Shown: piece by piece, positions 41,892-49,600 of the stretch | Layout: the number at the start of each line of letters is the position of its first letter | Position numbering within the stretch: the stretch's first letter is position 1 | Origin: JAJAZB01 sp964244295 | GTDB lineage: Bacteria; Bacteroidota; Bacteroidia; Cytophagales; Spirosomataceae | Reading direction: 5' to 3' | DNA length: 64,000 nucleotides | Assembly: GCA_964244295.1 (NCBI GenBank) | Contig: CAXTIG010000026.1 | Span: 1-64,000, forward strand | The notes under the pieces: model-generated | The model's database searches: none | Seen by the model: the letters and a program-made list of their open reading frames with translations, nothing else | What the model was told of the DNA's origin: nothing | Made by a program: the position numbers and the translations under genes

Positions 41892-42998
41892 TTACTGCGA
41901 TTTAGCGTTGTAGGATTTAACCCCAAAGCAGGCAAAAAGCGGGTCGTCGTAACCGAGACCCAGATTAACCAAGCGTTCGGCGACGCGTAGCCCCTGGTTA
42001 GCACTGTTCACGAAATAGACGAGTGCCGTCTTCCGCTCAACGGATCCAATGACGTAGCCGCTGGCCACCGGACTCTTGGCCCACTGGCAAAAGAAATCTC
42101 CAGTTGCCGCGTGTTGAATCGCCAGCCCCAAGCCCCAGGAAACCTGCCCAGGTTGACAAATGTCGGTTTTAGTTTGCGGACTCGTCAGGATTGGAGAAGT
42201 GCTACCTTCTTCAGCCATCATCGTTGTTAAAAAGCTGGCGTAATCACTGGCGGTCGTGCGTAAAGTGTGAGCCACATTGGCTTTCTCGGAACTAATCGTT
42301 ACAACTTTTCCTGTCGCGTCGTGGTCACTGACATACCGAACCGAATCCGCCGAATTGAAAGTAAAACTGGTGTGGTGCATTCCCATTGGCTTGAAAACGG
42401 TGCGTTGCATGAATGCCTCGATCGGTTCCTGAGTCAGGTGTTCAACCACGTGTTGCAAGAAAAAATAGCCTTCTCCTGAGTAGCTATAGCGGCTGCCCGG
42501 TACAAACAGCGTGTTTAAGGGCTGTCCCTCCGCGCGCCAATTGGGCAGACCGCTGGTGTGACTCAACACCATTCGGGCGGTAATTTGACGAATCCGGTCA
42601 TCGGTCAATTTGCCCTTCAAATACTGATTTTCCAGGTCCGGTTGAGGGATATAAGTCATCAACGACTTGTCCAGATCTAATTTGCCCTGCGCCGCTAATT
42701 TCAGCACCGCATAGGCAAATACCGGTTTGCCCAGTGAAGCACCGCGAAAAATGGTCGTAGCGGTAACTGGTTCTGCTGTACTTCGGTTTTTTACTCCCTT
42801 CCCGTCAGCCCACGTGACAACACCGTTTTCAATCAGTGCAATGGATATGCCTGGAATACGACTGCTGTCGATAAGAGAAGGCAATGCCTTCGGGAGTTGA
42901 TGTAAACGAGCCTGGGCCGGTGAGACGAGCGAAATGAACAACAACGCACTGGTCCAGAAAATACAGACCCTGATTTTACGGAAAGGGAAGTTCGACAT
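41892..42998 (-). CDS. Class C beta-lactamase-fold serine hydrolase
   Basis: The 368-residue exported protein (signal peptide ending AQA near residue 30) has the S88-x-x-K91 motif in IFRGASLGKPVFAYAVLKL and the Y-S-G triad element at 173-175 (RYSYSGEGYFFLQ). The C-terminal KTG box is not evident; a WAKS segment may take its place. Such proteins range from beta-lactamases to esterases and D-amino peptidases. Sequence alone does not say which. It is followed by the unrelated XRE gene only 50 bp upstream. Confidence 0.87.
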   Translation of the reverse strand: MSNFPFRKIRVCIFWTSALLFISLVSPAQARLHQLPKALPSLIDSSRIPGISIALIENGVVTWADGKGVKNRSTAEPVTATTIFRGASLGKPVFAYAVLKLAAQGKLDLDKSLMTYIPQPDLENQYLKGKLTDDRIRQITARMVLSHTSGLPNWRAEGQPLNTLFVPGSRYSYSGEGYFFLQHVVEHLTQEPIEAFMQRTVFKPMGMHHTSFTFNSADSVRYVSDHDATGKVVTISSEKANVAHTLRTTASDYASFLTTMMAEEGSTSPILTSPQTKTDICQPGQVSWGLGLAIQHAATGDFFCQWAKSPVASGYVIGSVERKTALVYFVNSANQGLRVAERLVNLGLGYDDPLFACFGVKSYNAKSQ

Positions 42999-43048
42999 GG
43001 CTGATGAATTTAGGAGTTGTGAAGCCGAAAAGTGGATGGAATACCTTC

Positions 43049-43294
43049 TCAGACTGGCTCTTCGGTTGGATTTACCAAGTTGGTTTTGCCCGCACCTTCA
43101 AAATCCAGAATATCACCCGGCTTACATTGAAGCACTTCACAGATGGCCTCAAGCGTGCTGAATCGAATGGCTTTGGCCTTGCCGGTTTTCAGGATAGACA
43201 AATTGGCCATCGTCAAATCCACTTTTTCGGCCAGTTCGGTGAGCGACATCTTCCGCCGGGCCATCATGACGTCGAGGTTTACGATGATGGGCAT
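43049..43294 (-). CDS. XRE family helix-turn-helix regulator
   Basis: An 81-residue single-domain regulator: MPIIVNLDVMMARRKMSLTELAEKVDLTMANLSILKTGKAKAIRFSTLEAICEVLQCKPGDILDF is a Cro/CI-type HTH. It lies 3 bp after the DUF2975 gene, the usual partner of this XRE type (YozG-like). Together they likely form a small membrane-linked regulatory unit. Confidence 0.9.
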   Translation of the reverse strand: MPIIVNLDVMMARRKMSLTELAEKVDLTMANLSILKTGKAKAIRFSTLEAICEVLQCKPGDILDFEGAGKTNLVNPTEEPV

Positions 43295-43297
43295 GGC

Positions 43298-43981
43298 TCA
43301 GACGGTTAATTCGTTTTCGGCCTGCAACTCGATGCCCCGGCGGTACACCTGGGCCAGGGCCAGCAGAACCAGGCCCAGAAACCAGGCTCCTTCAATATTC
43401 AACTGGATGTCGAATGTGTTGAAGTCCAGGCCTTTGAAATCTCCGACCAAGCTCAGGGCAGTAAGTTGGGCAACGTAAGGCTTAACCAATGGCCTGATTA
43501 CGAACGAAGTAGTGAATTCGAGTAAATCCTGAGCGATTAGGATGAGACCCATCGCGCTGATTCGGCGGACGTTGGATGGGCTGAAGGGAGAAGCGATGTT
43601 CAGGGTCGTGAAAATCTTCCTCAACAAGTAAAGCAGCGCAATGGCCGATGCCAGCCCCAATGCCTGCGAGCCTAAGTAAACCCCTCCCGCTGCCGACCAG
43701 ATGGGGATGTGCAGGATGCCTTTTTCTTTTTCCTGAACCAAACTGACCCGCGTCAGCGCTGGCGCTTTGGTTTCTACTTTCCGTTCGCTGGTCTTCCATT
43801 CCACTGGCACACCCGCCGAGGTAAGCGACTGGTCGGAGGAGTCGTTGACGAACCGGGACGTGGCTACTTTGAAGATTCCAAAACCAAGAGCGAGGATGCA
43901 GAAAAATGACACGAAGTAATAGGCGATGCTGACGAGGATTTTTACCGTTGGGAAAACCCACGGCGTCTTTTGCTTTTCCAT
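43298..43981 (-). CDS. DUF2975 membrane protein
   Basis: A 227-residue protein with four hydrophobic helices: a first helix (ILVSIAYYFVSFFCILALGFGIF), an extracytoplasmic loop of ~70 residues, a second (AAGGVYLGSQALGLASAIALLYLLRKIF), a third after SPFSPSNVRRISAMGLILIAQDLLEF, and a fourth near the end. The NIASPFSPSNVRRIR-like loop is the DUF2975 hallmark. The family is encoded with an XRE regulator; it may inhibit or sense for it. Confidence 0.88.
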   Translation of the reverse strand: MEKQKTPWVFPTVKILVSIAYYFVSFFCILALGFGIFKVATSRFVNDSSDQSLTSAGVPVEWKTSERKVETKAPALTRVSLVQEKEKGILHIPIWSAAGGVYLGSQALGLASAIALLYLLRKIFTTLNIASPFSPSNVRRISAMGLILIAQDLLEFTTSFVIRPLVKPYVAQLTALSLVGDFKGLDFNTFDIQLNIEGAWFLGLVLLALAQVYRRGIELQAENELTV

Positions 43982-44060
43982 GTGAATCAGTGAAATGTTG
44001 ACCGCACAAAGGAAAAAATAATTTATTGAAAAACAATATATATTTTCTACTTAAAGGAAA

Positions 44061-44888
44061 TTATTTTCCGAATTGGACAACTAAATACGAATCCAACCCT
44101 GCCTGATACGCCGGAAAATTCGCCAAATTTTTATGCCCCCCGCCGGGAATCGTCGTCAAAATTTCCGCCGGATTCCGCCCCAATTTTGTCGCCAGCCGTA
44201 GGCTGTGTTCGTAAGGAACCAGGCCATCGGCAGTGCCGTGGAAAAGGTGAATCGGGCAGCGCACCCGCGTAATCCACGCGTCGCTGCGGAAGGTAAATCG
44301 GCTCAGCCAGGCGTAGGGCAAGAGTGGAAACTTGCTGGCCGCGACGGCGGGCAGGTTGAAGTAGGGCGTTTCGAGGAGCAGTAAACGCGGGCGCGTCTCC
44401 GAAGCCAGCCGGGTGGCGATGCCGCTGCCCAGTGAGCGGCCGTACAGCACGAGGCTGTCTTCGGGAATTTTCTTTCTAAGTTGTTCGTACACAAACCGGG
44501 CGTCGGCGTGGAGGTCAGCTTCGGCGGTAATTTTTCCCGTACTCTTGCCATATTCCCGATAGTCGGGCATCAGCACGTCGTAGCCGCGCCGGGTGAAATT
44601 GGACGCGTAGTGGCCCCAGCGGGCGAGGTTGTCGCGATTGCCGTGGAAGTACAGCATCAAGCCCCGGCGGGGCAGCAAATCGCTGCGGAAGTAGAGGGCG
44701 TGGATTTTTACGCCGGGGGTGGGTTCGTACCAACGTTCCTGCCAGTTTCCGGGAAATTGAAACTGATAGTCAGGCGGGAGGGGCTTTCCCTGAAAAATCA
44801 GCGGCTTCTCGAAAATCACGGCGGCCAGGAGCAGCCCCGCGTAGACGAGGGCAGCGATTTTCAGGATTTTGAAAAGAAGGTTTCGCAT
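44061..44888 (-). CDS. Alpha/beta hydrolase (ABHD13-like), copy 1
   Basis: The ATG at 44888 gives 275 residues: an N-terminal membrane helix (ILKIAALVYAGLLLAAVIFE), then an alpha/beta hydrolase with GLMLYFHGNRDNLARWGHYA (oxyanion HG), LYGRSLGSGIATRLA (nucleophile Ser in GRSLG), an Asp in PIHLFHGTADGLVPYEHS and His in GGGHKNL. It is a membrane-anchored serine hydrolase of unknown substrate and is paralogous to the next gene. Confidence 0.88.
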   Translation of the reverse strand: MRNLLFKILKIAALVYAGLLLAAVIFEKPLIFQGKPLPPDYQFQFPGNWQERWYEPTPGVKIHALYFRSDLLPRRGLMLYFHGNRDNLARWGHYASNFTRRGYDVLMPDYREYGKSTGKITAEADLHADARFVYEQLRKKIPEDSLVLYGRSLGSGIATRLASETRPRLLLLETPYFNLPAVAASKFPLLPYAWLSRFTFRSDAWITRVRCPIHLFHGTADGLVPYEHSLRLATKLGRNPAEILTTIPGGGHKNLANFPAYQAGLDSYLVVQFGK

Positions 44889-44896
44889 GGATGTAA

Positions 44897-45033
44897 GCAA
44901 CCCTGACAACGGCCAACCGCCCTGTCAGCGGTTGCGGGCTGGTCGGTAGCCAATGTTTGGTTGTTTGGTTATCCGGGAAGTAGCAACCGCTGACAGGGGC
45001 TGGCCCACCGAGGAACGGCGCTGTCAGGGTTGC
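44897..45033. repeat. Inverted repeat between the two paralogous hydrolase genes
   Basis: The left arm (44897-44935, starting GCAACCCTGACAACGG) pairs with 44983-45033 imperfectly: the GCAACC...GGTTGC and CCTGTCAGCGGTTGC parts match, with an insertion in the right arm. Each arm also self-pairs. Confidence 0.65.
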
Positions 45034-45866
45034 GGATTTTCGTACTTGTCGAACACCAAATCAAACGTCCCCTTCAGGATTTCGGCCAGTTTTTGGTGGT
45101 ACTCCGGGAAGGAGGGCAGGTTGTTGTGACCCCCGCCGTAAATCGGAATCAGCCGGGCCGTGAGCGGCACCAGTTTCGCCAGTCGCACGCTCGACCGGTA
45201 CGGGATGAGCCAATCCTTCGTGCCGTGGATGATGTAAATCGGGCAGCGCACGTAGCGAATCCAGAGGTCGGTGCGGAGCTTGAAACGCAGGATGAACCCC
45301 AGCGGCAAAAACGGCAAAAACCGGTTGGTGACGTACGAAAAACTGTAGTACGGCGCGTCGAGAATCAGCATCCGGGGTTTGTTGGACGAGGCCAGTTTGC
45401 AGGCAAATCCCGAACCGAGCGAGCGCCCGTAAATCACGATGTTGGCTTCTTTGTACCCGTAGCGGGCGCGCATTTGGTTGTACACGTGCTGGGCGTCCTG
45501 CTTGAGGGCCTCTTCGCTGCGCTTGCCGGTGCTTTTGCCAAAACCCCGGTAGTCCACCATCAGCACGTCGTAGCCGTGTTGGGTAAAATCGCGGGCGTAC
45601 TTTGACCAGCCTTTGATGCTGCGCGTGTTGCCGTGAAAATAAATGACCAGCCCCTGGCTGCCTTCTTCAAAAAACCGCAGTCCGTTGATGGTCACGCCCG
45701 GTTCCGGCTCGAAGAACAATTCCTCGAAGGGGTCCTCGTATTGGTAGGCAAAATCGGGGGCGAGTTTTTCGGGTTTGAAAATAAAATACTCCTGCACCTT
45801 GTACGCCACCACGCACAACAGCAGGTACGCCGCCACGCCTAGTCCGATGAGTGTCCAGGTAGTCAT
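45024..45866 (-). CDS. Alpha/beta hydrolase (ABHD13-like), copy 2
   Basis: A 280-residue paralogue of the product of 44061-44888, with the same order: N-terminal helix (LIGLGVAAYLLLCVVAYKVQEYFIFKPEKL), GLVIYFHGNTRSIKGWSKYARDF, IYGRSLGSGFACKLA, PIYIIHGTKDWLIPYRSSVRLAKL and GGGHNNLPSFPEYH. The two probably arose by tandem duplication. They are separated and followed by long inverted repeats. Confidence 0.88.
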   Translation of the reverse strand: MTTWTLIGLGVAAYLLLCVVAYKVQEYFIFKPEKLAPDFAYQYEDPFEELFFEPEPGVTINGLRFFEEGSQGLVIYFHGNTRSIKGWSKYARDFTQHGYDVLMVDYRGFGKSTGKRSEEALKQDAQHVYNQMRARYGYKEANIVIYGRSLGSGFACKLASSNKPRMLILDAPYYSFSYVTNRFLPFLPLGFILRFKLRTDLWIRYVRCPIYIIHGTKDWLIPYRSSVRLAKLVPLTARLIPIYGGGHNNLPSFPEYHQKLAEILKGTFDLVFDKYENPQP

Positions 45867-45879
45867 AGTTTTAAAAAAA

Positions 45880-45994
45880 AGCCCCCCGCCCCCGAAGGGG
45901 GAGCTACGTTGCTGCCACGTTTGGCAGATGGAAGTAACTCGGAAATAGTAGACTGGAACCGCAACGTAGCTCCCCCTTCGGGGGCGGGGGGGCT
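45880..45994. repeat. Inverted repeat, CCCCCGAAGGGGG family (1)
   Basis: The left arm 45880-45912 and right arm 45961-45994 pair over about 33 bp with one extra G; the core CCCCCGAAGGGGGAGC is itself palindromic. A related element is at 47978-48056. Confidence 0.85.
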
Positions 45995-45997
45995 GTT

Positions 45998-46888
45998 TTA
46001 GTATCGCTTCAAAATCCGTTCGACCGCCGTGAGGTAGCCGCCGCCGAACAGGTTGACGTGGACGAGCAGCGGGTAGAGGTTGTAGAGCGGAATCCGTTCA
46101 GTGAAACCGTTTTCGACCGGGAAACTTTCGTAGTACGTGGCGTAAAACGAGGCATCGAAGCCGCCGAACATCGTCGTGAAGGCCAGTTCAGCCTCGCGCA
46201 GTCCGTAGTAACTGGCCGGGTCCACGAGTACCACGCGGCCATCGGAGCCGGTCATCACGTTGCCGCTCCAGAGGTCGCCGTGGAGCAGGGCGGGGGCTTC
46301 GTTGGGCAGCAGGGAGGGCAGTTTTTCGTAGAACTTCTGAAATTTTTCGTACAAATCCGGTTTGATTTTCCCTTCGTACAGCGCCCGCCCGGCTTGAACC
46401 TGGAGGCGATTTTTCACGAAAAATTCCACGCCGTTTTTCATTGGCTCATTTTTCTGCGGCAAAGCCCCGATGTAATTGTCGAAATCCAGCCCGTGGTTGG
46501 GGTGGCTGCGCCGGTGCAGATTCGCCAGTCGTTGACCGAAATCTTCCCAGTAGTCGGCCCGTTGCGGCCCCGGTGCCACGAATTCCATCACGAGATACGC
46601 ACCTTCCGGCTTTTGTCCGAAACCCAGCACCTTCGGGATGTGGAGCGCCCCGGCCTCGCGCAGCAGGGCCAGGCTGCGGGCTTCGCTCTCGAACATCCCC
46701 TCGTGGTCACCCTGGTTCCATTTTACGAAAAACGCCCCGTCGGGCGTCTGCACCCGCACGGCGAGGTTGAAATTGCCGCCGTACAAAAACTGAAAATCCA
46801 GCATCTCGACCTCGTACCCAAAGGTGCTGAACAAGGCGCTTTCGATGAATTGCAGTTGGGCCGCGTTCTGGAAAAAAGGTTCCGGCAT
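45998..46888 (-). CDS. Fructosamine kinase family protein
   Basis: The 296-residue protein has the aminoglycoside-phosphotransferase-like kinase fold of fructosamine/ketosamine 3-kinases: FFVKWNQGDHEGMFESEARSLALLREAGALHIPKVLG, YLVMEFVAPGPQRADYWEDFGQRLANLHRRS, LLHGDLWSGNVM (catalytic HGDLWSGN) and VLVDPASYYGLREAELAFTTMFGG. It repairs glycated amines in known members. The active residues are all present. Confidence 0.92.
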   Translation of the reverse strand: MPEPFFQNAAQLQFIESALFSTFGYEVEMLDFQFLYGGNFNLAVRVQTPDGAFFVKWNQGDHEGMFESEARSLALLREAGALHIPKVLGFGQKPEGAYLVMEFVAPGPQRADYWEDFGQRLANLHRRSHPNHGLDFDNYIGALPQKNEPMKNGVEFFVKNRLQVQAGRALYEGKIKPDLYEKFQKFYEKLPSLLPNEAPALLHGDLWSGNVMTGSDGRVVLVDPASYYGLREAELAFTTMFGGFDASFYATYYESFPVENGFTERIPLYNLYPLLVHVNLFGGGYLTAVERILKRY

Positions 46889-46961
46889 TGGGAAAGGGCT
46901 GACGTTCGGAGGGCAAGTTAGGCAAAAGCCTAAACAAGTTCGGAGGTCTTGAAAACCGGTT

Positions 46962-47069
46962 TGGTTAGGCAGGGTGTCACGCTGAGCGAAGTCGAAGCGC
47001 GTGCGGCTGGTCAGCGTCGGCCCACCGCACGCGCTTCGACTTCGCTCAGCGTGACACCCTGCCTAACCA
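46962..47069. repeat. Perfect 45-bp inverted repeat, GTCACGCTGAGC family
   Basis: Arms 46962-47006 and 47025-47069 are exact reverse complements around an 18-nt loop. The core GTCACGCTGAGC and GTCGAAGC are shared with the repeat at 6442-6556. Confidence 0.9.
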
Positions 47070-47074
47070 TTTTC

Positions 47075-47947
47075 TTAGAACAGTCTATAATTCCGGTATT
47101 CAAACGGCATCCAGCCCGTTTTTCGGAGAATCCACTGAAGAATCCGGTTTTTGAGCGAGAGCCTTTTTTGCTGCAAGTCAAAGTCGAATTGCCAGTCGAG
47201 CCGGGCCACGCGGGGCTGCATCACGGCGGGGTGGGTGCCTTTGAAAAGCGCCAGCGAGTCGATTTGCGAATAATCGAACTCCAACAGATTCGTGCGCTTT
47301 TTTTCCAAGCGAGTTTCGTCGTTCCAGAACCGGGCGCTGTCCACGATTTTCTGCCGCTGCACCTCTGGCGGGCGCACCCAGCCGTAGTGGTACACGGTGG
47401 CCTCGATGCGTTTGACGCGCAGTTTCTGATTGTCAGTTGTCCGAAACCCCTGCGCATCGCGATACGCGCGCACCCGACCCGTGTGCCGCACCACCCGGAT
47501 TTCGCGCCGGTACCAGGCCCGCGAATCGCCCACGTAGCGGTAGGATCCGTAAAAATGCCGGTAGTTGAAAAGCAATCCCTCCACTTCCGGCTGACCGAGG
47601 TATCGCTCCATCGCCTCCCGCACGGCGGGCAGGTATTTTTCGTGAAGCACCTCGTCGCCCTGGATGTAAAACGCCCAGTCGGTGTCAGGTGCCACGGCGG
47701 CGAGGGCCTTGTCGGTTTCCACGGCCAGCACCCGGCCCCCCTCGCGCAGGGAATCATCCCAGATGGTTTCCAGAATCCGGATTTTGGGGGAATCGATGCC
47801 CTGAATCAAGGCCAGCGTTGCATCTTCCGATTTCCCGACCGCCACCACGAATTCATCGCAAATCGACAGGATGGACGTGATCGCCTCGACGATGGGGTAA
47901 TCGTATTTGACCACGTTGCGGGCAATGGTGAAGCCGGTGACTTTCAT
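47075..47947 (-). CDS. Glycosyltransferase family 2 protein
   Basis: The ATG at 47947 gives 290 residues starting MKVTGFTIARNVVKYDYPIVEAITSILSICDEFVVAVGKSEDATL. WAFYIQGDEVLHEKYLP holds the DxE-type metal site of this GT2 subgroup. The C-terminal half is rich in basic and aromatic residues. The subgroup is common in Bacteroidota glycan loci. Acceptor is unknown. It is monocistronic, bordered by repeats on both sides. Confidence 0.85.
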   Translation of the reverse strand: MKVTGFTIARNVVKYDYPIVEAITSILSICDEFVVAVGKSEDATLALIQGIDSPKIRILETIWDDSLREGGRVLAVETDKALAAVAPDTDWAFYIQGDEVLHEKYLPAVREAMERYLGQPEVEGLLFNYRHFYGSYRYVGDSRAWYRREIRVVRHTGRVRAYRDAQGFRTTDNQKLRVKRIEATVYHYGWVRPPEVQRQKIVDSARFWNDETRLEKKRTNLLEFDYSQIDSLALFKGTHPAVMQPRVARLDWQFDFDLQQKRLSLKNRILQWILRKTGWMPFEYRNYRLF

Positions 47948-47977
47948 GGGAAAGGAAAAATGAGGCGGTGAAGTTAT

Positions 47978-48056
47978 ACCCCCCACCCCCTGAAGGGGGC
48001 TTTTTCAATGCTGTAATTTTTCAGGCAGGAAAAGCCCCCTTCAGGGGGTGGGGGGT
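47978..48056. repeat. Inverted repeat, CCCCCTGAAGGGGG family (2)
   Basis: Arms ACCCCCCACCCCCTGAAGGG... (47978-48006) and 48029-48056 pair almost perfectly over 28 bp; the core is itself palindromic. It is a close relative of the element at 45880-45994. Confidence 0.85.
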
Positions 48057-48062
48057 GGCGCG

Positions 48063-49442
48063 TCAAATCAACCCCCGCGCCTTCAACTCCAAATATTTAT
48101 TCAGCGCGTTGACGGTCAGTTTCTGCGGGGGCGTGAGCAGCGCCTGAATGCCGTACTGGGCCAATTCGCGCACCATTTGCTGCTTTTCGTAGAAATACTT
48201 CTCGGCGATGGTTTTCAGGTAAATCTCCTGAGTGCGGGTGGCCGGACCGTTGAGGCGGGCGCGGAGTTCGGTGTTTTCAAAGAAAATCACGATGAGCAGG
48301 TGGTCTTTGGCCAGCCGCCGGAAGTAGGGCAACTGCCGCCGCAGCCCCGTCAGCGTTTCAAAATTGGTAAACAGCAGCAGCAGGCTGCGCTGGCGAAGCT
48401 GGGTTTTCAGGTGCAGCGTCAGCGCTTCGTAGTCGGTTTCGGGGTAGCGGGTTTTCTGGCGGTAGAGCAGCTCCAAAATCCGTTGCAACTGCCCCGCCCG
48501 GCGGTCGGCGGGAACCCACTGGCCGAGGCTTTCGGCGAAGGTGACGACGCCCGCTTTGTCCTGCTTCAGCAGGGCCACGTTAGCCAGCACGAGCGTGGCG
48601 TTGATGGCGTAGTCGAGCAGGCTGAGGCCCTCGAAGGGCATTTTCATCAACCGGCCTTTGTCAATCAAGCAGTAAATGGGTTGGGAGCGTTCGTCCTGAA
48701 ACGCGTTGACCATCAGCGCCGGACCACTGGCATCGCTGCGGCGGGCGGTGGCGCGCCAGTTAATGCTGCGCACGTCGTCGCCCTGGGCGTAGGGCCGGAT
48801 TTGCTCGAACTCCCGGCTGGTGCCTACGCGCCGGATGCGCTTCACGCCGAGTTCGTTAAGGCGGTTGGCCTGGGCCATGAGTTCGTACTGGCGCATTTGC
48901 AAAAACGAGGGGTACACCGCCACCGTGCGCTCCGGCCCGAAGCGGTAGCGCCGCCACACCAGCCCCAGCGGACTTTCGGCAAAGACGTTGACCAGCCCAA
49001 AATTGTACTCTCCGCGCCGGGTGGGGCGCAGTTCGTAGCGCAGCACCTGCCGTTCGCCCGCTGCGAGACGGGCTTTGAATTCGGCATCGCGTTTTTGAAA
49101 CTGCACCGGCAATTCATCCAGAATCGTCAGGCGAACGGGAAAGGAGTAGCGGTTTTCGAGAAAAATGGAAACCGGATTTGGGTCGCCGTTGGAAAGCCGG
49201 TCGGGTACTTCGCGGCGGGCAAACAGCGCCTCCCGCGCCGCGTAGAGTAGCACCCCGTCGAGCAGGAGCAAGGCCAGCAGCCCGAAAAACAGCACCCGCG
49301 CCAGCGGAAATGCCCAGGGGAGCAGGAAGCCCAGCAGGAACAGGAAAATCACCGCCGAAAGGGCGTAGAACAGGCGGGGAGTGAGGTAGAGGGAGCGGAG
49401 GAGAGGCAAGTTTGATTGATAAAATTTGAGAAAGTCATACAA
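48063..49442 (-). CDS. DUF58 domain protein (MoxR partner)
   Basis: About 459 residues: two membrane helices near the N-terminus (LFYALSAVIFLFLLGFLLPW, VLFFGLLALLLLDGVLL), a beta domain, then the DUF58 core (REFEQIRPYAQGDDVRSINWRATARRSD) and a vWA-like end (PIYCLIDKGRLM...). DUF58 proteins act with MoxR ATPases. No ATG fits: the frame begins at TTG (49442), and a TTG further in (about 49411) would start nearer the first conserved part (LLRSLYLTPRLF). The MoxR gene normally adjoins directly; here 688 bp intervene. Confidence 0.9.
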   Translation of the reverse strand: MYDFLKFYQSNLPLLRSLYLTPRLFYALSAVIFLFLLGFLLPWAFPLARVLFFGLLALLLLDGVLLYAAREALFARREVPDRLSNGDPNPVSIFLENRYSFPVRLTILDELPVQFQKRDAEFKARLAAGERQVLRYELRPTRRGEYNFGLVNVFAESPLGLVWRRYRFGPERTVAVYPSFLQMRQYELMAQANRLNELGVKRIRRVGTSREFEQIRPYAQGDDVRSINWRATARRSDASGPALMVNAFQDERSQPIYCLIDKGRLMKMPFEGLSLLDYAINATLVLANVALLKQDKAGVVTFAESLGQWVPADRRAGQLQRILELLYRQKTRYPETDYEALTLHLKTQLRQRSLLLLFTNFETLTGLRRQLPYFRRLAKDHLLIVIFFENTELRARLNGPATRTQEIYLKTIAEKYFYEKQQMVRELAQYGIQALLTPPQKLTVNALNKYLELKARGLI

Positions 49443-49443
49443 A

Positions 49444-49481
49444 CGTATTACGATTTGTAATACGTTTTTGTATTACTTTTG
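49444..49481 (+). promoter_or_regulatory. Promoter with palindrome before the candidate RNA
   Basis: TTTG (49454-49457) and TACTTTTG (49474-49481) form a Bacteroidota-type promoter with a 16-nt gap, slightly short. A perfect palindrome, CGTATTAC-GATTT-GTAATACG (49444-49464), covers the -33 element. On the minus strand TACGTTTG (49447-49440) is a second -7-like element, so the site may be bidirectional. Confidence 0.65.
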
Positions 49482-49485
49482 CACC

Positions 49486-49600
49486 GGGTCGGTTGGGGAG
49501 AAATCCTCGACCCTCTTCGTGACCCACGGTTGGGGAGAAATCCTCGACCCAGGCTTGAGGTACTGCGGTTCGCCGTGGTACCTCATTCTATTTTATCCCG
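49486..49600 (+). ncRNA. Candidate structured RNA: three hairpins with GAAA, GAAA and TTCG tetraloops
   Basis: Two identical 22-nt hairpins (49491-49512 and 49528-49549) have 9-bp stems GGTTGGGGA/TCCTCGACC closed by GAAA (GNRA class). A third (49557-49584) has a 12-bp stem GAGGTACTGCGG/CCGTGGTACCTC closed by TTCG. All pairs are Watson-Crick or G-U. The stable loops GNRA and UUCG occur only if the plus strand is transcribed, and a promoter ends 5-10 bases upstream. A T-rich stretch (ATTCTATTTTAT) follows the last hairpin. It matches no RNA family I know. Ends are estimates. Confidence 0.55.

Noticed and set aside
46949..47971. 340-residue plus-strand frame across a repeat and the GT2 gene
   Set aside because: It reads through the 45-bp inverted repeat and is antisense to a clear GT2.
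49491..49549. The two 22-nt direct repeats as a mini CRISPR array
   Set aside because: Only two units, a 15-nt spacer and full hairpin folding; no cas genes nearby.
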